From assembly GCA_035041965.1 (NCBI GenBank), contig JAPYMA010000098.1, positions 62,001 through 126,000 on the forward strand: a stretch of DNA of 64,000 nt, read 5' to 3'. The DNA is from Anisakis pegreffii (Eukaryota; Nematoda; Chromadorea; Rhabditida; Anisakidae). A program made the position numbers and the translations under genes. The notes under the pieces are model-generated. The model saw only the letters and a list, made by a program, of their open reading frames with translations. It ran no database searches and was not told the DNA's origin. Of the stretch, positions 1 through 10,255 are shown one piece after another (position 1 is the first letter of the stretch; every line of letters starts with the position of its first letter).

Positions 1-1928
1 TCGATCACCTCCAAAACTGTGCCAGTCTAAAACAGCATTAAATGATTAATTCGTAGTTCTCATCCAGTTCATTTCAATACAATCCGAGCAATTTAACATA
101 ATACGATTATCATTGATAAGTCGGCCTCACAGGTTACCAATATTCGATACAAAATATAGTGAGTGAGTTTCAATGGTGATATAATATTAATAGATTATCA
201 ATGATAATACAACACCAAACATCAGCGTAGTTCAGCAACTGAACTGAACTCAAAGTTTGCGTCAAGCTGATCATTGCTAACAATAGCTGTTCCCTTATTA
301 TAGATTCCTTCATCTACGGAATCATATATCTATCAAACGATATGATACTAAATTACATGAACAATTGGAAGATCACTTGAACCTAAAATGTCTACGTCGC
401 AATTCCGAATTTCATCAGAAAATACATGAACGAACTAAAATCATGAGTAACATATATAAAGATGTAATACGCACCACAACTACACCGCACGAAACATAAA
501 TGACAAAACTAAATGAATACCGAATGAGTCAGGCAGTCATAGTAACATGATCTGTTGTGATCAACTGATATGGAACCATTAATAGATCGATGATATTCAT
601 AAGTGTACATTTATGATCAGAACGATGTGATCAACGAAGCATACACATAGTATTATGCCATACTACTTGCGAGTGAATCCCAGTATCAATGGAAAAAAGA
701 ATCGACATTTTGCCGAAGTCGTTCTCCACGATTTTAGAAGCTGTTTCATTTCAGAATGCGACTGAAATTCAGGGGGACGCTAACAATAGTAATCGGAGAG
801 GATGTTATCAATCCAAAGTGTTTTCAAATATCCTGGCAATTTGGATGACTGCACAGAGTTTCCGGATCTTTTGTTTGCGTCAAACAGAGTTTAGGAAAAT
901 TCGGTTCCCGTCGTCTAATGGTCGGAATGGAAAAAAATTGGGTGAACTGACCCTGCAAGCGGATATAATGCGGGACATGGAGCGAATCTCTTAGATTATT
1001 CGAAGAAAATAGAATTTCATTGAAAATGAAAAATGGAATTCATAAATCAAATGAATATCAAATGAATGCAGTCATACATTTTTTGTAACTTAATAAAAAG
1101 TTATTTAAGCCATCTTGGTGGAGTTAGATGAGCTAAAAATCGATGTACAGACGGGGTGCTTGATTGTCTTATCAGTCGAAATAGCATTGTGATGACTGGT
1201 AAGAAAGAAAATTGAACGGGAATATAGGAGAGAGTAGACATGCAGAAGTTTAATGAATCTCCAGTATCATGCTTCAGATGCGAGCGTGTGTAGGTGTACA
1301 CGTGCGTGTTCAAAGCATTGCAAGCATGGAACGCCGTTTGACGTTTTTTTGACAGAGCGCATCCAGATGCCTATTGCGAAAGTCCAATGTATTGAGTAAA
1401 CAACATCGTAAATAGTTTTGATCTCTGATCAGTTATTTGACATTGCATCATTGAAATTGTATCATCAAAGCGAAGAGTGGAGCATGAGCATATGGTCTAT
1501 TGTAAGTAAAGATAACAAATTGCTTTGCTAAGATACTGTTCATTGATATCATAATCAGTCTGAATCAAGAAGAGATGCACCTGAAAAGAGACGGATACAA
1601 TTGAGATGTTCGACATCTTTAATTCCAATGCAGTCGAATCGCTCTGATGAGCAAATCGCATTCGAGCAGTAAAATACCTAACGATAAGGGGAACTCAAAG
1701 AAAACTGCTATAATAGATAAAATAATGTATTAATGCATGCATCTATCGACATGACCGTCAATATCCGAACAGAATACCGCAGAATATGATTTCTAAGATG
1801 GGAATGAAGAGCATGAGAACACCGTATGGGGGCAAACATGTTCCAATGCACTCTTTTGATGCTCGATTAGGGCTGTGTTGATACAGCTTCAATAACTCGT
1901 CATTATCACTGTCTAATTCAAATCTGTA

Positions 1929-2117
1929 TCACAGCACATCAAACAAAACCGACCTAAAAATATTAATCTCTTTCGTGATTTTTCTTCCGAAGTAGACCGC
2001 ATTCGGTGAGATTCCACCAGTCTCACAAATACATTGATACAAAGATTTCATATTGTTCATTACTTCCTTCGTCACATTCCATTCGGCCTCACCTTCAATC
2101 AAACGGTCCAATTTCAT
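1929..2117 (-). CDS. Possible exon, unrecognised protein
   Basis: This minus-strand ORF of 62 codons begins with ATG at 2117 and has a polar, protein-like composition (…GEAEWNVTKEVMNN… then …CETGGISPNAVYFGRK…). It could leave at a GT following TTTTTAG near 1957, so the last eight residues may be intronic. I do not recognise the family and found no partner exon with matching phase. It may be chance. Confidence 0.2.
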   Translation of the reverse strand: MKLDRLIEGEAEWNVTKEVMNNMKSLYQCICETGGISPNAVYFGRKITKEINIFRSVLFDVL

Positions 2118-2269
2118 GATTTGATTTGAACACGCAAATCTGAGAAGATCGACTGTTTGAAAATGTGATCCTCAAACTATGATCAACACAAATACAGTGT
2201 ATTGAAATGAGCGATGCCAAGCTGAGATAACATCATAAAATTAGCTATTCCTCAGAACGTGAGCAAAAC

Positions 2270-3200
2270 TGCTCTAAAAAATATATACTACTCTGAAAGC
2301 AGAGAATCTGGGGAATCTGACGGTGTGCATAAACCAATATGAGTAAAGAAATTCATATGTTACTGGGCAAACTTGAGGGTACCGGTAGCTTGAAGATGGC
2401 AAACTTTATAATGCTATATTAATGTATGGAGTGATCTATAGTGATTCGTTGTACAATAATTGAGAGCGACTGCGCTGATTGAGATAGGTTCAAGAAAATG
2501 GCTATGTCACCTCAAGTAAGAAGAATCGCCCAGCGAGATATATAATGTTGTGAACGTAGATATTCCGCTCGATACAATGCTGTCAAGAAATCCATATGTT
2601 GCTGAGCAAACTTGAGAGTACAGTAGGTTTGATGGTGGAAAAGTGTATAACATTAGTAAAATAACTATATCTCCTCAATGAAGAGAATGTGCTCAACAAA
2701 ATTACGTTTTTCTGAATGTAGACGTTCGGATGAATCGGATGGTGTAAAGAAATTCAGGTGTTCTCGGGCAAAGCTGAGAAGACGGTTGCCCTGAAGATGG
2801 CAACGTCAATATTCCTATTGCAACGTGCAGATCGATCTTTAGCGAGTGATCAGTTTACAATATAAGATATCAATGAGTGTCACAGCGCTAGTTGAGATAG
2901 CTTTAATAAAATAGCTATATCTCCTTAACAAAGCAAAATCCATCCACAAGATATATATTTTTCTGAATCTAGAGAATCTGTTGGATCGAATAGTGCACAA
3001 TATTTGATATATTACTGAGCAAAGTTGAAAGTACGGTAGGTTTCAAGGTGGAAAAGTATATAACATAAAGTATGCTTAAATATGGCAGCCCGTACAGTTT
3101 TGAGAAAATAGCTGTATCTCTTCATCTAGTCATAATTTCTCGGTAATGTTCTCGATATTCTTAAAGTAGAGATTCTGAGCAATCGGACAGTGCAACAAAA
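2270..3200. repeat. Decayed tandem repeat array
   Basis: Related blocks recur about four times. The landmark GAGCAAACTTGAG-like string appears near 2367, 2602, 2768 and 3018, followed by a GGTGGAAAAGTRTATAACA-like string in the second and fourth copies. A second landmark resembling CTATATCTCCTC appears near 2502, 2667, 2908 and 3110. Spacing varies from about 165 to 250 bp, so copies carry indels. No coding potential is visible. It may be an old satellite or a degraded mobile element. Confidence 0.55.
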
Positions 3201-3207
3201 ATCATTT

Positions 3208-3322
3208 GTTGCATTAACTGTGGGCGTGACTAGTTACCGTAGTCATTTAACTCCGTAGGTATTAGTCCCGTTAGTTGCATTAACTGTGAGCGTGGCTAGT
3301 TACTGTAGTCAATTATCTCCAG
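3208..3322. repeat. Two-copy direct repeat, 66-bp period
   Basis: A block beginning GTTGCATTAACTGTG occurs at 3208 and again at 3274. It continues through a shared TAGTTACYGTAGTCA string with only a few differences. It immediately follows the longer decayed array. Confidence 0.7.
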
Positions 3323-3512
3323 TATTCTCAGGTTCCTCCAGTAACATATCAAATTCTCTACGCCATTCGACAAATCTTGATTGTATTCTATTTTTCACCT
3401 CACAATCAGGTAAATTGATTATATCCGTAATATGAATCCAAACTCTACCCAGTTGTTGTTCAGTGTTTATCATTGGTTTATTTCTCGTCGCAAGGGTCAC
3501 AATTAACTGCAA
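3309..3512 (-). CDS. Possible terminal exon with MADF-like pattern
   Basis: The minus-strand ORF follows an acceptor-like GCTTGCAG near 3512 and ends at a stop after …EPENTGDN. The spacing of hydrophobic and aromatic residues (a V-T-L-A-T-R-N-K-P start, then a W-x-x-I…I core, then a V-K-x-R…W-R-R-E tail) resembles the C-terminal part of MADF/Myb-SANT-like DNA-binding domains. That is a weak pattern match only. No upstream exon with compatible phase was identified, so it may be a gene fragment, a relic from a transposon, or chance. Confidence 0.25.
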   Translation of the reverse strand: MQLIVTLATRNKPMINTEQQLGRVWIHITDIINLPDCEVKNRIQSRFVEWRREFDMLLEEPENTGDN

Positions 3513-4020
3513 GCATTCTTATTCACTCAAACTGAGTTAATTTCAGTCGAGAAAGCAGTTGTACGTATTCGAAGGTAGCTGTGGCAGAATGTCTTCATGT
3601 GTGCGATGGCTGAGGCGTGTTCTGTGTGTATTAGACCAAACCCCTTTTTTCCTCGACCAGTACCGTGGAATTACCCTTTCATGTTTACATACATATTGAT
3701 TGTACGCAGTGTCGCAAATACCTATGAAAGCAATCTTTTGCATTTCTTCTTCTGGTCACTTTTTGAAGTTTTTCCATTGGTTTCGTTCGAATGGAAAACA
3801 TCTAAATTTTATGCTAATCGTAAATAATCTTTACAATCGTTAAGTCGCTCATTTTGTGAAAATGCATCAATTTTCTCAGATATTTAGACATAGGTTAATC
3901 CATGTTAATTTGGCCGCAATTTGACCGCACACGCAAAAATATGAATTCTGAAAGTGATTCTTCTGAAAGTTTTGTGAAATTACAGAAATTCCAAGCCAGC
4001 GAATGTAGCAGAAATCGTAA

Positions 4021-7000
4021 ATGCTGAGTGAATCTGAGGTCATGAATGACGATATTCTCGTCGACGAGTTATCGTTGGATCAAAAGTTGGTGATGAATCG
4101 AGGAAGTGATAAAACAGCAGCAAAATCGTTGCCATCACGGTCGAATTCGACTGCAAAAATTGGGTGAATGCTATTTGCTTCTCTCAGTTATCTCAATAAA
4201 TCGAAAATTGAACTCTTTTTCACTTATATCATATCAACTGACTGATATGGCAGGTATCATCTTACCTGCCATATCAATTTTTTTGGTAGGTATCATCATT
4301 TATAACAACTTCTGTTAATTCCAGTAATTCGAGGAGTACAGCGTACCTCTAACAATATGAAGGAAACTGTCATCACTTCGTTTGTAATAGGAAAGACTAA
4401 AATTTGCATCGCTCTATTTTAAACGATATTCATGTTTACTTGTTAGAATTGTGCTCCGATCTAAATGTGCTGTCTGACACAGTAAAATGCGCCAGTTTCT
4501 CTCGTAAATTGTGGCTGGAGATTGATGAGGGCCGTCAAAGCGTTGTGTATGATTGGAAAATTTATTGGTTGAAGATTGCAGAATTCGGTTAGCGAATCTA
4601 TTCGAAGAAAATATTTCACTTGTGCCAAAATCACGGAAAGGTGTCCCTGATCGCTCGAAGTCGTCACCTCAAATCGACACCGCATCGTCGTCATCAACAT
4701 CCTCATCGACAACTTCAGAATGCCTCCTCTATTCGGCACTTGCAAATGTTTCCTTGTGTGAAGCAGAACAAGGTTCAAATTCACCGGATGGTATCGTTTC
4801 TAAAGGCACACTTGGTATCGCTATGGTTCGTCGCATCAGTCCAGCAACAACACCACAAGTTTGTCATTTCATTATTCATGAAGGAAATTATCTTTGAATC
4901 TTCAGTGAAACTAATCGAGTTTTTTTGTTCTCTCCAAAGATGCTTCAAATTCAGCTTTGAAGAGCATTCCTTTTTCTATATGTTGTGCACAAAGCGTACC
5001 AGTGATTCATTAGTATTGAAGTCAAATGGTCAGCAGTTTCCGGCAATTGAATACCTTGCAGAAGAGTTTTCTCAAAATTTTCATGACGTTTTAGTCTTTA
5101 TAGACAATGAAATGAATAAAATTCTGTGAACGAATAAGCAATCGAGCGAATGTGCGAAAAAAAGTGCATGATTTCAGATCCTGTGTATATCTGAGGGTGA
5201 TAATAAGTTGCACAAAATCACATGGTTCAATATTAATTAAAAATAGTGATTCACCTGATTCTGTGATACCCATGGATGCTGTTTGTCAGTTCATTTCAAA
5301 TCCGTGTGTTAAAATGAAATAGTTAATTCAGTACGATGAGCTTCTCATCTACAATGCTGCCAAAAAAGTTGAGTATCGCCAAAAGATTTCCCCCCAGTTT
5401 CACGTTTCTATCGAGAATCAACAAGCTGTTATCGAAGATCGTCACTCTAAGAAACTTTGGTACCTGACTTTCAATGATTCAAATGCACTCACTCAATTCG
5501 TTGTCGCAGTTCGTTCATTTATTCACTCAATTTCCATTTTTCATTTTTCACTAAATTTCTGTTTTTTCCATCAAATTTCCTTTTTTACATCTAATCCCTT
5601 TCTTCTTTTGATATCTCTTTCACTTATCCCATACATGAAAAATATTGATTTGAAAATGCTCGCATGTTCTTAGTGTCCACTCTATTGATGAGTTGCATAG
5701 AATCTGATGCATATGCATGCATCAACGCAAAGCTGAGCCATGTTTATCTGAGTTTTGCGGGGATCTCTTGGGATAGTTTAGTGTACCGCTTCATTTGTTT
5801 GATCTCGTATATTAAGCCTAATAGATGTTCAGATTATTTAGTGTTGTATTTTGCGTTTGTCAGCGACAGTGAGCAAAATGACTTTCACATTAGTGTGATT
5901 ATATGGAAATAGTCTATGAGAGGTCTGTTAGAAACAAAATCAAAATGTTTGAATGCCAGAATTTTGGCCGTTCTAGTTGAGAAACTGAATGTCCGATGAA
6001 GTTCTTTTGGTTTTAAGTATGTTTCGGTAATTGGTTGAATCATGCTGAATTTTTATTAGGCAGCACACTCACTGAGTTGTAAACTAGGAAGCAAACAGTC
6101 GTTGTACGTTATAAGCGAGGGTGAGGGAGACAGAACGGCCGCTTTGAGTGATTCGGTTCTGTTCGATCTGGCTGAATACGCAGAGAGTAAAAGTGGTCGT
6201 ATCGTGGTGAGGTGTAATTTCAATCATTTGATTGGTTGAATAATTTGCAATCAATAAATTGTTATTGACCCTTCACTGCATTGCTTGGCCGAAGCTTTTT
6301 GAAATCATATTAAATTGGTCAAGTTTGAAATTATTAGTATGGATTTTTAGTGAATAAATATTGGGATCGTTTTTAAAATTTGGTCGTCTCCAAATATTTT
6401 TAAAAAAATTGTATCAGTTGGTTTTGTCAACTCAAATGAACCTTCATTTAATTTCTTTTCGATTGTTCGTTTTAGGAGACAAGGAAAGCGATTGGCTTGA
6501 AAATAAAGTTGACGAAGAAAAGTTTAGAAGCGAATCAGGTGAATCACTTCATGTGTACGTATTAAGAATAACTGGTTTTGATGAGATACGCTCAAGAGGG
6601 ACAGTTTATGAAGCAGTTTGATTTATGGTCCATTTGTTTTTTTGTAAGCTTTTGCCAGCGTGATCAATTTTACGAATTCAAATAATCTCTTTGATTTGTG
6701 CTCTCAAAACTGCGGCTTTTTAGTGGCAAAACGCACTTATTGGTATGCGATGTGGAGGTATTCGAGTTTTTGCCTCACCACAATTTACGTGTTGTGTCTT
6801 ACTGAAGAAACTGAAATCAGTAAAAGAGAAGAATCAAGTAACAAGGTGACGAGATCAGTTCGTTTCGATAAACTCATCAATGAACCTGCATTTTGATCTG
6901 CTAAATTGTTGTGCTCTTTCTTGACAGTTTCATTGTCTTAAAGACAAATATTAATCTTATTTACAGAGAGACTAGTGGAAGTCCATCTGGAATAAATACT

Positions 7001-8064
7001 GCTTCAACTGACCTAAAGAATGGTGTGAATAATTCGTCGACGGCTGCTGAAAATAAAAGTTCCTAATTTTTTTCATCCCAATTTTCATTCAAAGTTCCTC
7101 TCCACGTACAAATTTCATGAGAGCAACTCTCTGATTCTGATCTTTGCTTTCATCGAACATTTTCCATTATATTTTCCGAAACAAACCTTCCTGAGATGAT
7201 ATCGCTATTTCCGTCTGAAGAAACTTTTGACGATAGTATCGTATGAGTTTAATCAAGAAAATACCTAACTGTTTATAATAGCGGTGAGGATCTGTTTAAC
7301 AGTGCAGGAGATACTGATCGATCTGATCATGAGACGCTTCATGAAGGGAGCTCAAAACTCGGTCGTGAAAGCTCGACTGTTTACGATTCCGGTATGGGTA
7401 TGGATAAGTTTTATCAGACGTTTTTGTTGGAAATGGATCGTTTACATCACAGACTGGAAATGTCGTCGACGAGAATCGTTCGCGATGAAATTCAACCACT
7501 TAAAGATGAGGTATGTTTGGTCAACTTTTGCTCTGCTCTGATTTTGTTCATTTTCCGCGTTACGACAACCCGATTTCATTTCGTGTTTTCGTTAAAATCT
7601 TTCGAAGCCAGTTACTTCTCAATCGCACAGCTGGTCGTTATATTCCATAGGTTAGCCAAGAAAAATGACCGACTCACTACTAAAAGACAACTAACAGAGT
7701 GGTTCTCAATTTTTAGTCTAGCTTCATAGCATCTGTCAGTCGTGATAACAGTAACTGTGATACTGTTAGTATGACTGCGATATGTGCATAATTTCAGGTC
7801 AGTGAAATACGTAAAGAAATGCAAAAAAATAAGGCTGAAGTGAAGCTTACGTTGGATAAAATTGAAAAAGCAGTAACGGAAATGTCAAAGAAAGCGTCCA
7901 CAAAGAAACGTTCGAGTCAAGAACGTTCACTTTTGCCATCGTTAATAGATCGTTTCAAAGGTGATGGTCAGATGGAACTGGCAGATGTTAGAAGTATCAT
8001 AACGAAGACATTTTCCACTGCTCCTATGATCAATGATAATGTGAAAAACAAGAGCAATAGTTGA
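4021..8064 (+). CDS. FKBP15: FKBP15/WAFL-like protein (WH1-like plus degenerate FKBP plus coiled coil)
   Basis: The exon chain is 4021-4163, 4582-4858, 5332-5508, 6060-6206, 6476-6538, 6724-6845, 7282-7510 and 7798-8064. Every junction closes in phase, giving about 474 aa. The order follows vertebrate FKBP15: an acidic start, an R-L-A-N-L-F motif at about residue 50, a Ser-rich linker, a WH1-like fold (about 90-199; …YDELLIYNAAKKVEY… and …KKLWYLTFNDSNALTQFV), then an FKBP-like fold (about 205-305), then a coiled coil (about 345-430). The FKBP part keeps the Trp and a GMRCGG turn but lacks the usual FD pair and the VI before the Trp, so isomerase activity is unlikely. It is much shorter than human FKBP15, whose long C-terminal coiled coil is missing. 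In vertebrates the protein sits on early endosomes and links to actin; that role here is inferred. Confidence 0.85.
4243..4276. repeat. Perfect 14-bp inverted repeat in FKBP15 intron 1
   Basis: Arms TGATATGGCAGGTA (4243-4256) and TACCTGCCATATCA (4263-4276) are exact complements around a 6-base loop. The hairpin lies 80 bases after the first donor. It would form in either strand's RNA. Confidence 0.85.
6967..7066 (+). CDS. FKBP15: Alternative terminal exon of the FKBP15-like gene
   Basis: After a TTTACAG acceptor, the sequence reads in the phase left by the donor at 6845/6846 (two bases AG carried over). It encodes a Ser/Asn-rich tail ending …AAENKSS and then TAA. None of its internal GT dinucleotides gives the phase needed to continue into 7282. 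It therefore behaves as a mutually exclusive last exon, producing a protein of about 342 aa without the coiled coil. A T-rich 3' stretch follows the stop. Confidence 0.5.
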
Positions 8065-10240
8065 AGTGTGTGATATTGTGACTTTCGTTCGAAGCGTGCT
8101 TCTCTCGGCTCAATTTTCGCTTATGCTGACAGCGTTCGTTCATCATCCTCTTTTACTGGAGGCGCATAATGCGTGTGGATTCCAACATGAGAGATTTTGC
8201 GTTTAAGTCAATGATAATTCTCTGAAAGTTCGAAGACCCAAATAACGAGACAGTTGAAAATTTTGTGCCAAATATTTGACGTTAGGTGAAATTCAATGTT
8301 TCAAAAAAATGTCGTGAATTTGGGTGGTATCTATTTGAAATCAAATGCTCTAACAAGAAAAAAAATTAGAAATACGTGTGAGCCCGGGATTTACCATTGC
8401 ATTTTCGTTGTTTATGTAAATGCTATTGTTACTTCAGCTTATTTGTTGAGTCACATTTTTTCAATCTCACTGATTCATTCATTCCCTCTCATCATGTCTG
8501 TGATGCGCATGAGCTCATTCAAACGAACATAAAACTCGCCTTGTTACCGTTTGTTAATGCTATCGACTGATGTTAACTTCAGTTCATTTTGCTGCTTTTT
8601 CATAAATTGGGATTATGATTTTTAATTTGAGTCTGAAGTGTTCGTTATTGCTCTTCTCTTTGTATATTATGGGTAGGAAATTTTATTTTCATTAGTTTCA
8701 GTAGTGTGCAAAAGTAAATAATGAAAACGATGCGCCAGAATTTTGTCTAAACGTCAAAATTGTTGAAAGATTCATAAGAGATTGAATGAATTCGGAAATT
8801 CTGAATAGCAATGTTTAAAATTAGTCTCCACTGTTCTTGTTCGCGTGTATTTTTAAGCTTCCTTTTGGTGTATAATAACATTTTTAGGTCGTAGCGTTGA
8901 CTCTTGTAATGTATGCAAGTGTAACATTCTGCTCATCATTCTTTGTTGTTATCATTTCCACATTTTAATCTGTTCAGTTGCATGTTGTCTGTGATACCGT
9001 GATAAGAATGAATTAAATCATTCGCTGTAACATTCTCAAAAGTGCTCAAGAATATTGTGTTTAATTCGAAGATTTTGAGTTGACACTGACAACATATAGC
9101 AGCCATTCATATAAATGTTGAAAATAAGTTATGATAATCTGAACAAAAAACCAGTATTGTATTGACCAGTAAAAAACAGTATCAGTAAGAAAAGTATCAT
9201 ATTGACAGGTAAATAGAACAAAATCCAGTAAAAACCAATAGACCAATCAAACCATTACAGTATTGTTTCGCTGAAATAACAATACTAATAACAATAATAG
9301 CAATAATAATAATCTCATAGTAATATTCATATAAAGTAATTAATTGATGTTTGTTTGCATGGCAAATTTGATCTTCACTCGAGCAAAAAAACGAAAAAAA
9401 GCAACAAGTGTAGAAGAAGGTAAATCGGCAAAGAGTGCAGGTGAAGGGTATTGATTCGGATCCGTAAATCCTTCTGGAATTAACGTGAAAGGAAACGTTG
9501 AAAGTAAATTATATCCCCTTATAATTGCTCATTGAGTGAAAGGAGGAGATGGTGGATAAACTGGATATAATATTCACGAATATTTATGTTCAATAATGCG
9601 TTCATTCAATTTTGGGTGACAAGTAACGCAAAACTAGATACACTCAATAAAGACATACCAATTAGAGGTCAAGTTTGACTGAGCAGAGTTGATGAGTGAC
9701 GATCATTAAAAGGCGTTCGTTCTCACTTTTAATGTCACTTGCTACTGCATTTTGAGATCAATTTAAATTATGGATTTGAAGTTTTGCAAGGATAATTATT
9801 GCGGATAGTGCTCATAAATACATATGCTACCATTTATATGGATTTCTTCAGACAGGTACCGACTCAAGCAAACATATATAAACTCGATTGAAATTAAATC
9901 CATCAACTTCAATAACAACAACAACTACAATAATAATAATAACAGTGAAAATAATAATATCACGGGCAATAACAATAATAATAATGACCGATTTTCGAAT
10001 CCGTTCTTTCAATGATTGTCGTCTTCTCTCAACTAATTTGATCGTTAAATTTTCCACATCCACATTCTATCCGTTTTCTGATCGTTATTTTGCAGACTGG
10101 TTCAGTTCACGTTCAGTATCCATCTCCGTTCAGCAACCTAACCAAGTTCTCTGGAAGTATCAAACATCGTTTTATTCTCAAATATTTTCAACAGCTCTGA
10201 AATGCATTGGATCACAATATTATCACCTTAAATACTGATT
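8065..10240. other. Intergenic region between FKBP15-like and PTR genes
   Basis: AT-rich sequence with no supported gene. It holds simple AAT/AAC-type repeats around 9265-9320 and 9915-9985. ORFs over the latter (for example 9824-10015) are only translations of the microsatellite. Confidence 0.6.
9915..9985. repeat. (AAC/AAT)n microsatellite
   Basis: Imperfect trinucleotide repeats (aacaacaacaac, then aataataataataac and similar) about 270 bp upstream of the PTR start codon. They translate into Asn or Ile/Thr runs in several frames, which explains the spurious ORFs here. Confidence 0.85.
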
Positions 10241-10255
10241 GTGAGCAAGAAATTG

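Larger units (their letters stand above)
1..4020. other. Intergenic region, mostly featureless
   Basis: No convincing gene is seen on the plus strand. The ORF at 689-994 (101 aa) has no splice context or recognisable motif. Two minus-strand exon-like ORFs and a decayed tandem array are listed separately. The remainder is AT-rich unique sequence. Confidence 0.5.

Noticed and set aside
4461..5129. ORFs of 107 aa (minus) and 169 aa (plus) over the FKBP15-like exon 2
   Set aside because: They overlap a better-supported exon in another frame, which matches the WH1-like domain and closes in phase with both neighbours.
9824..10238. Overlapping ORFs on both strands rich in Asn, Ile or Thr
   Set aside because: They are translations of the AAC/AAT microsatellite in different frames.
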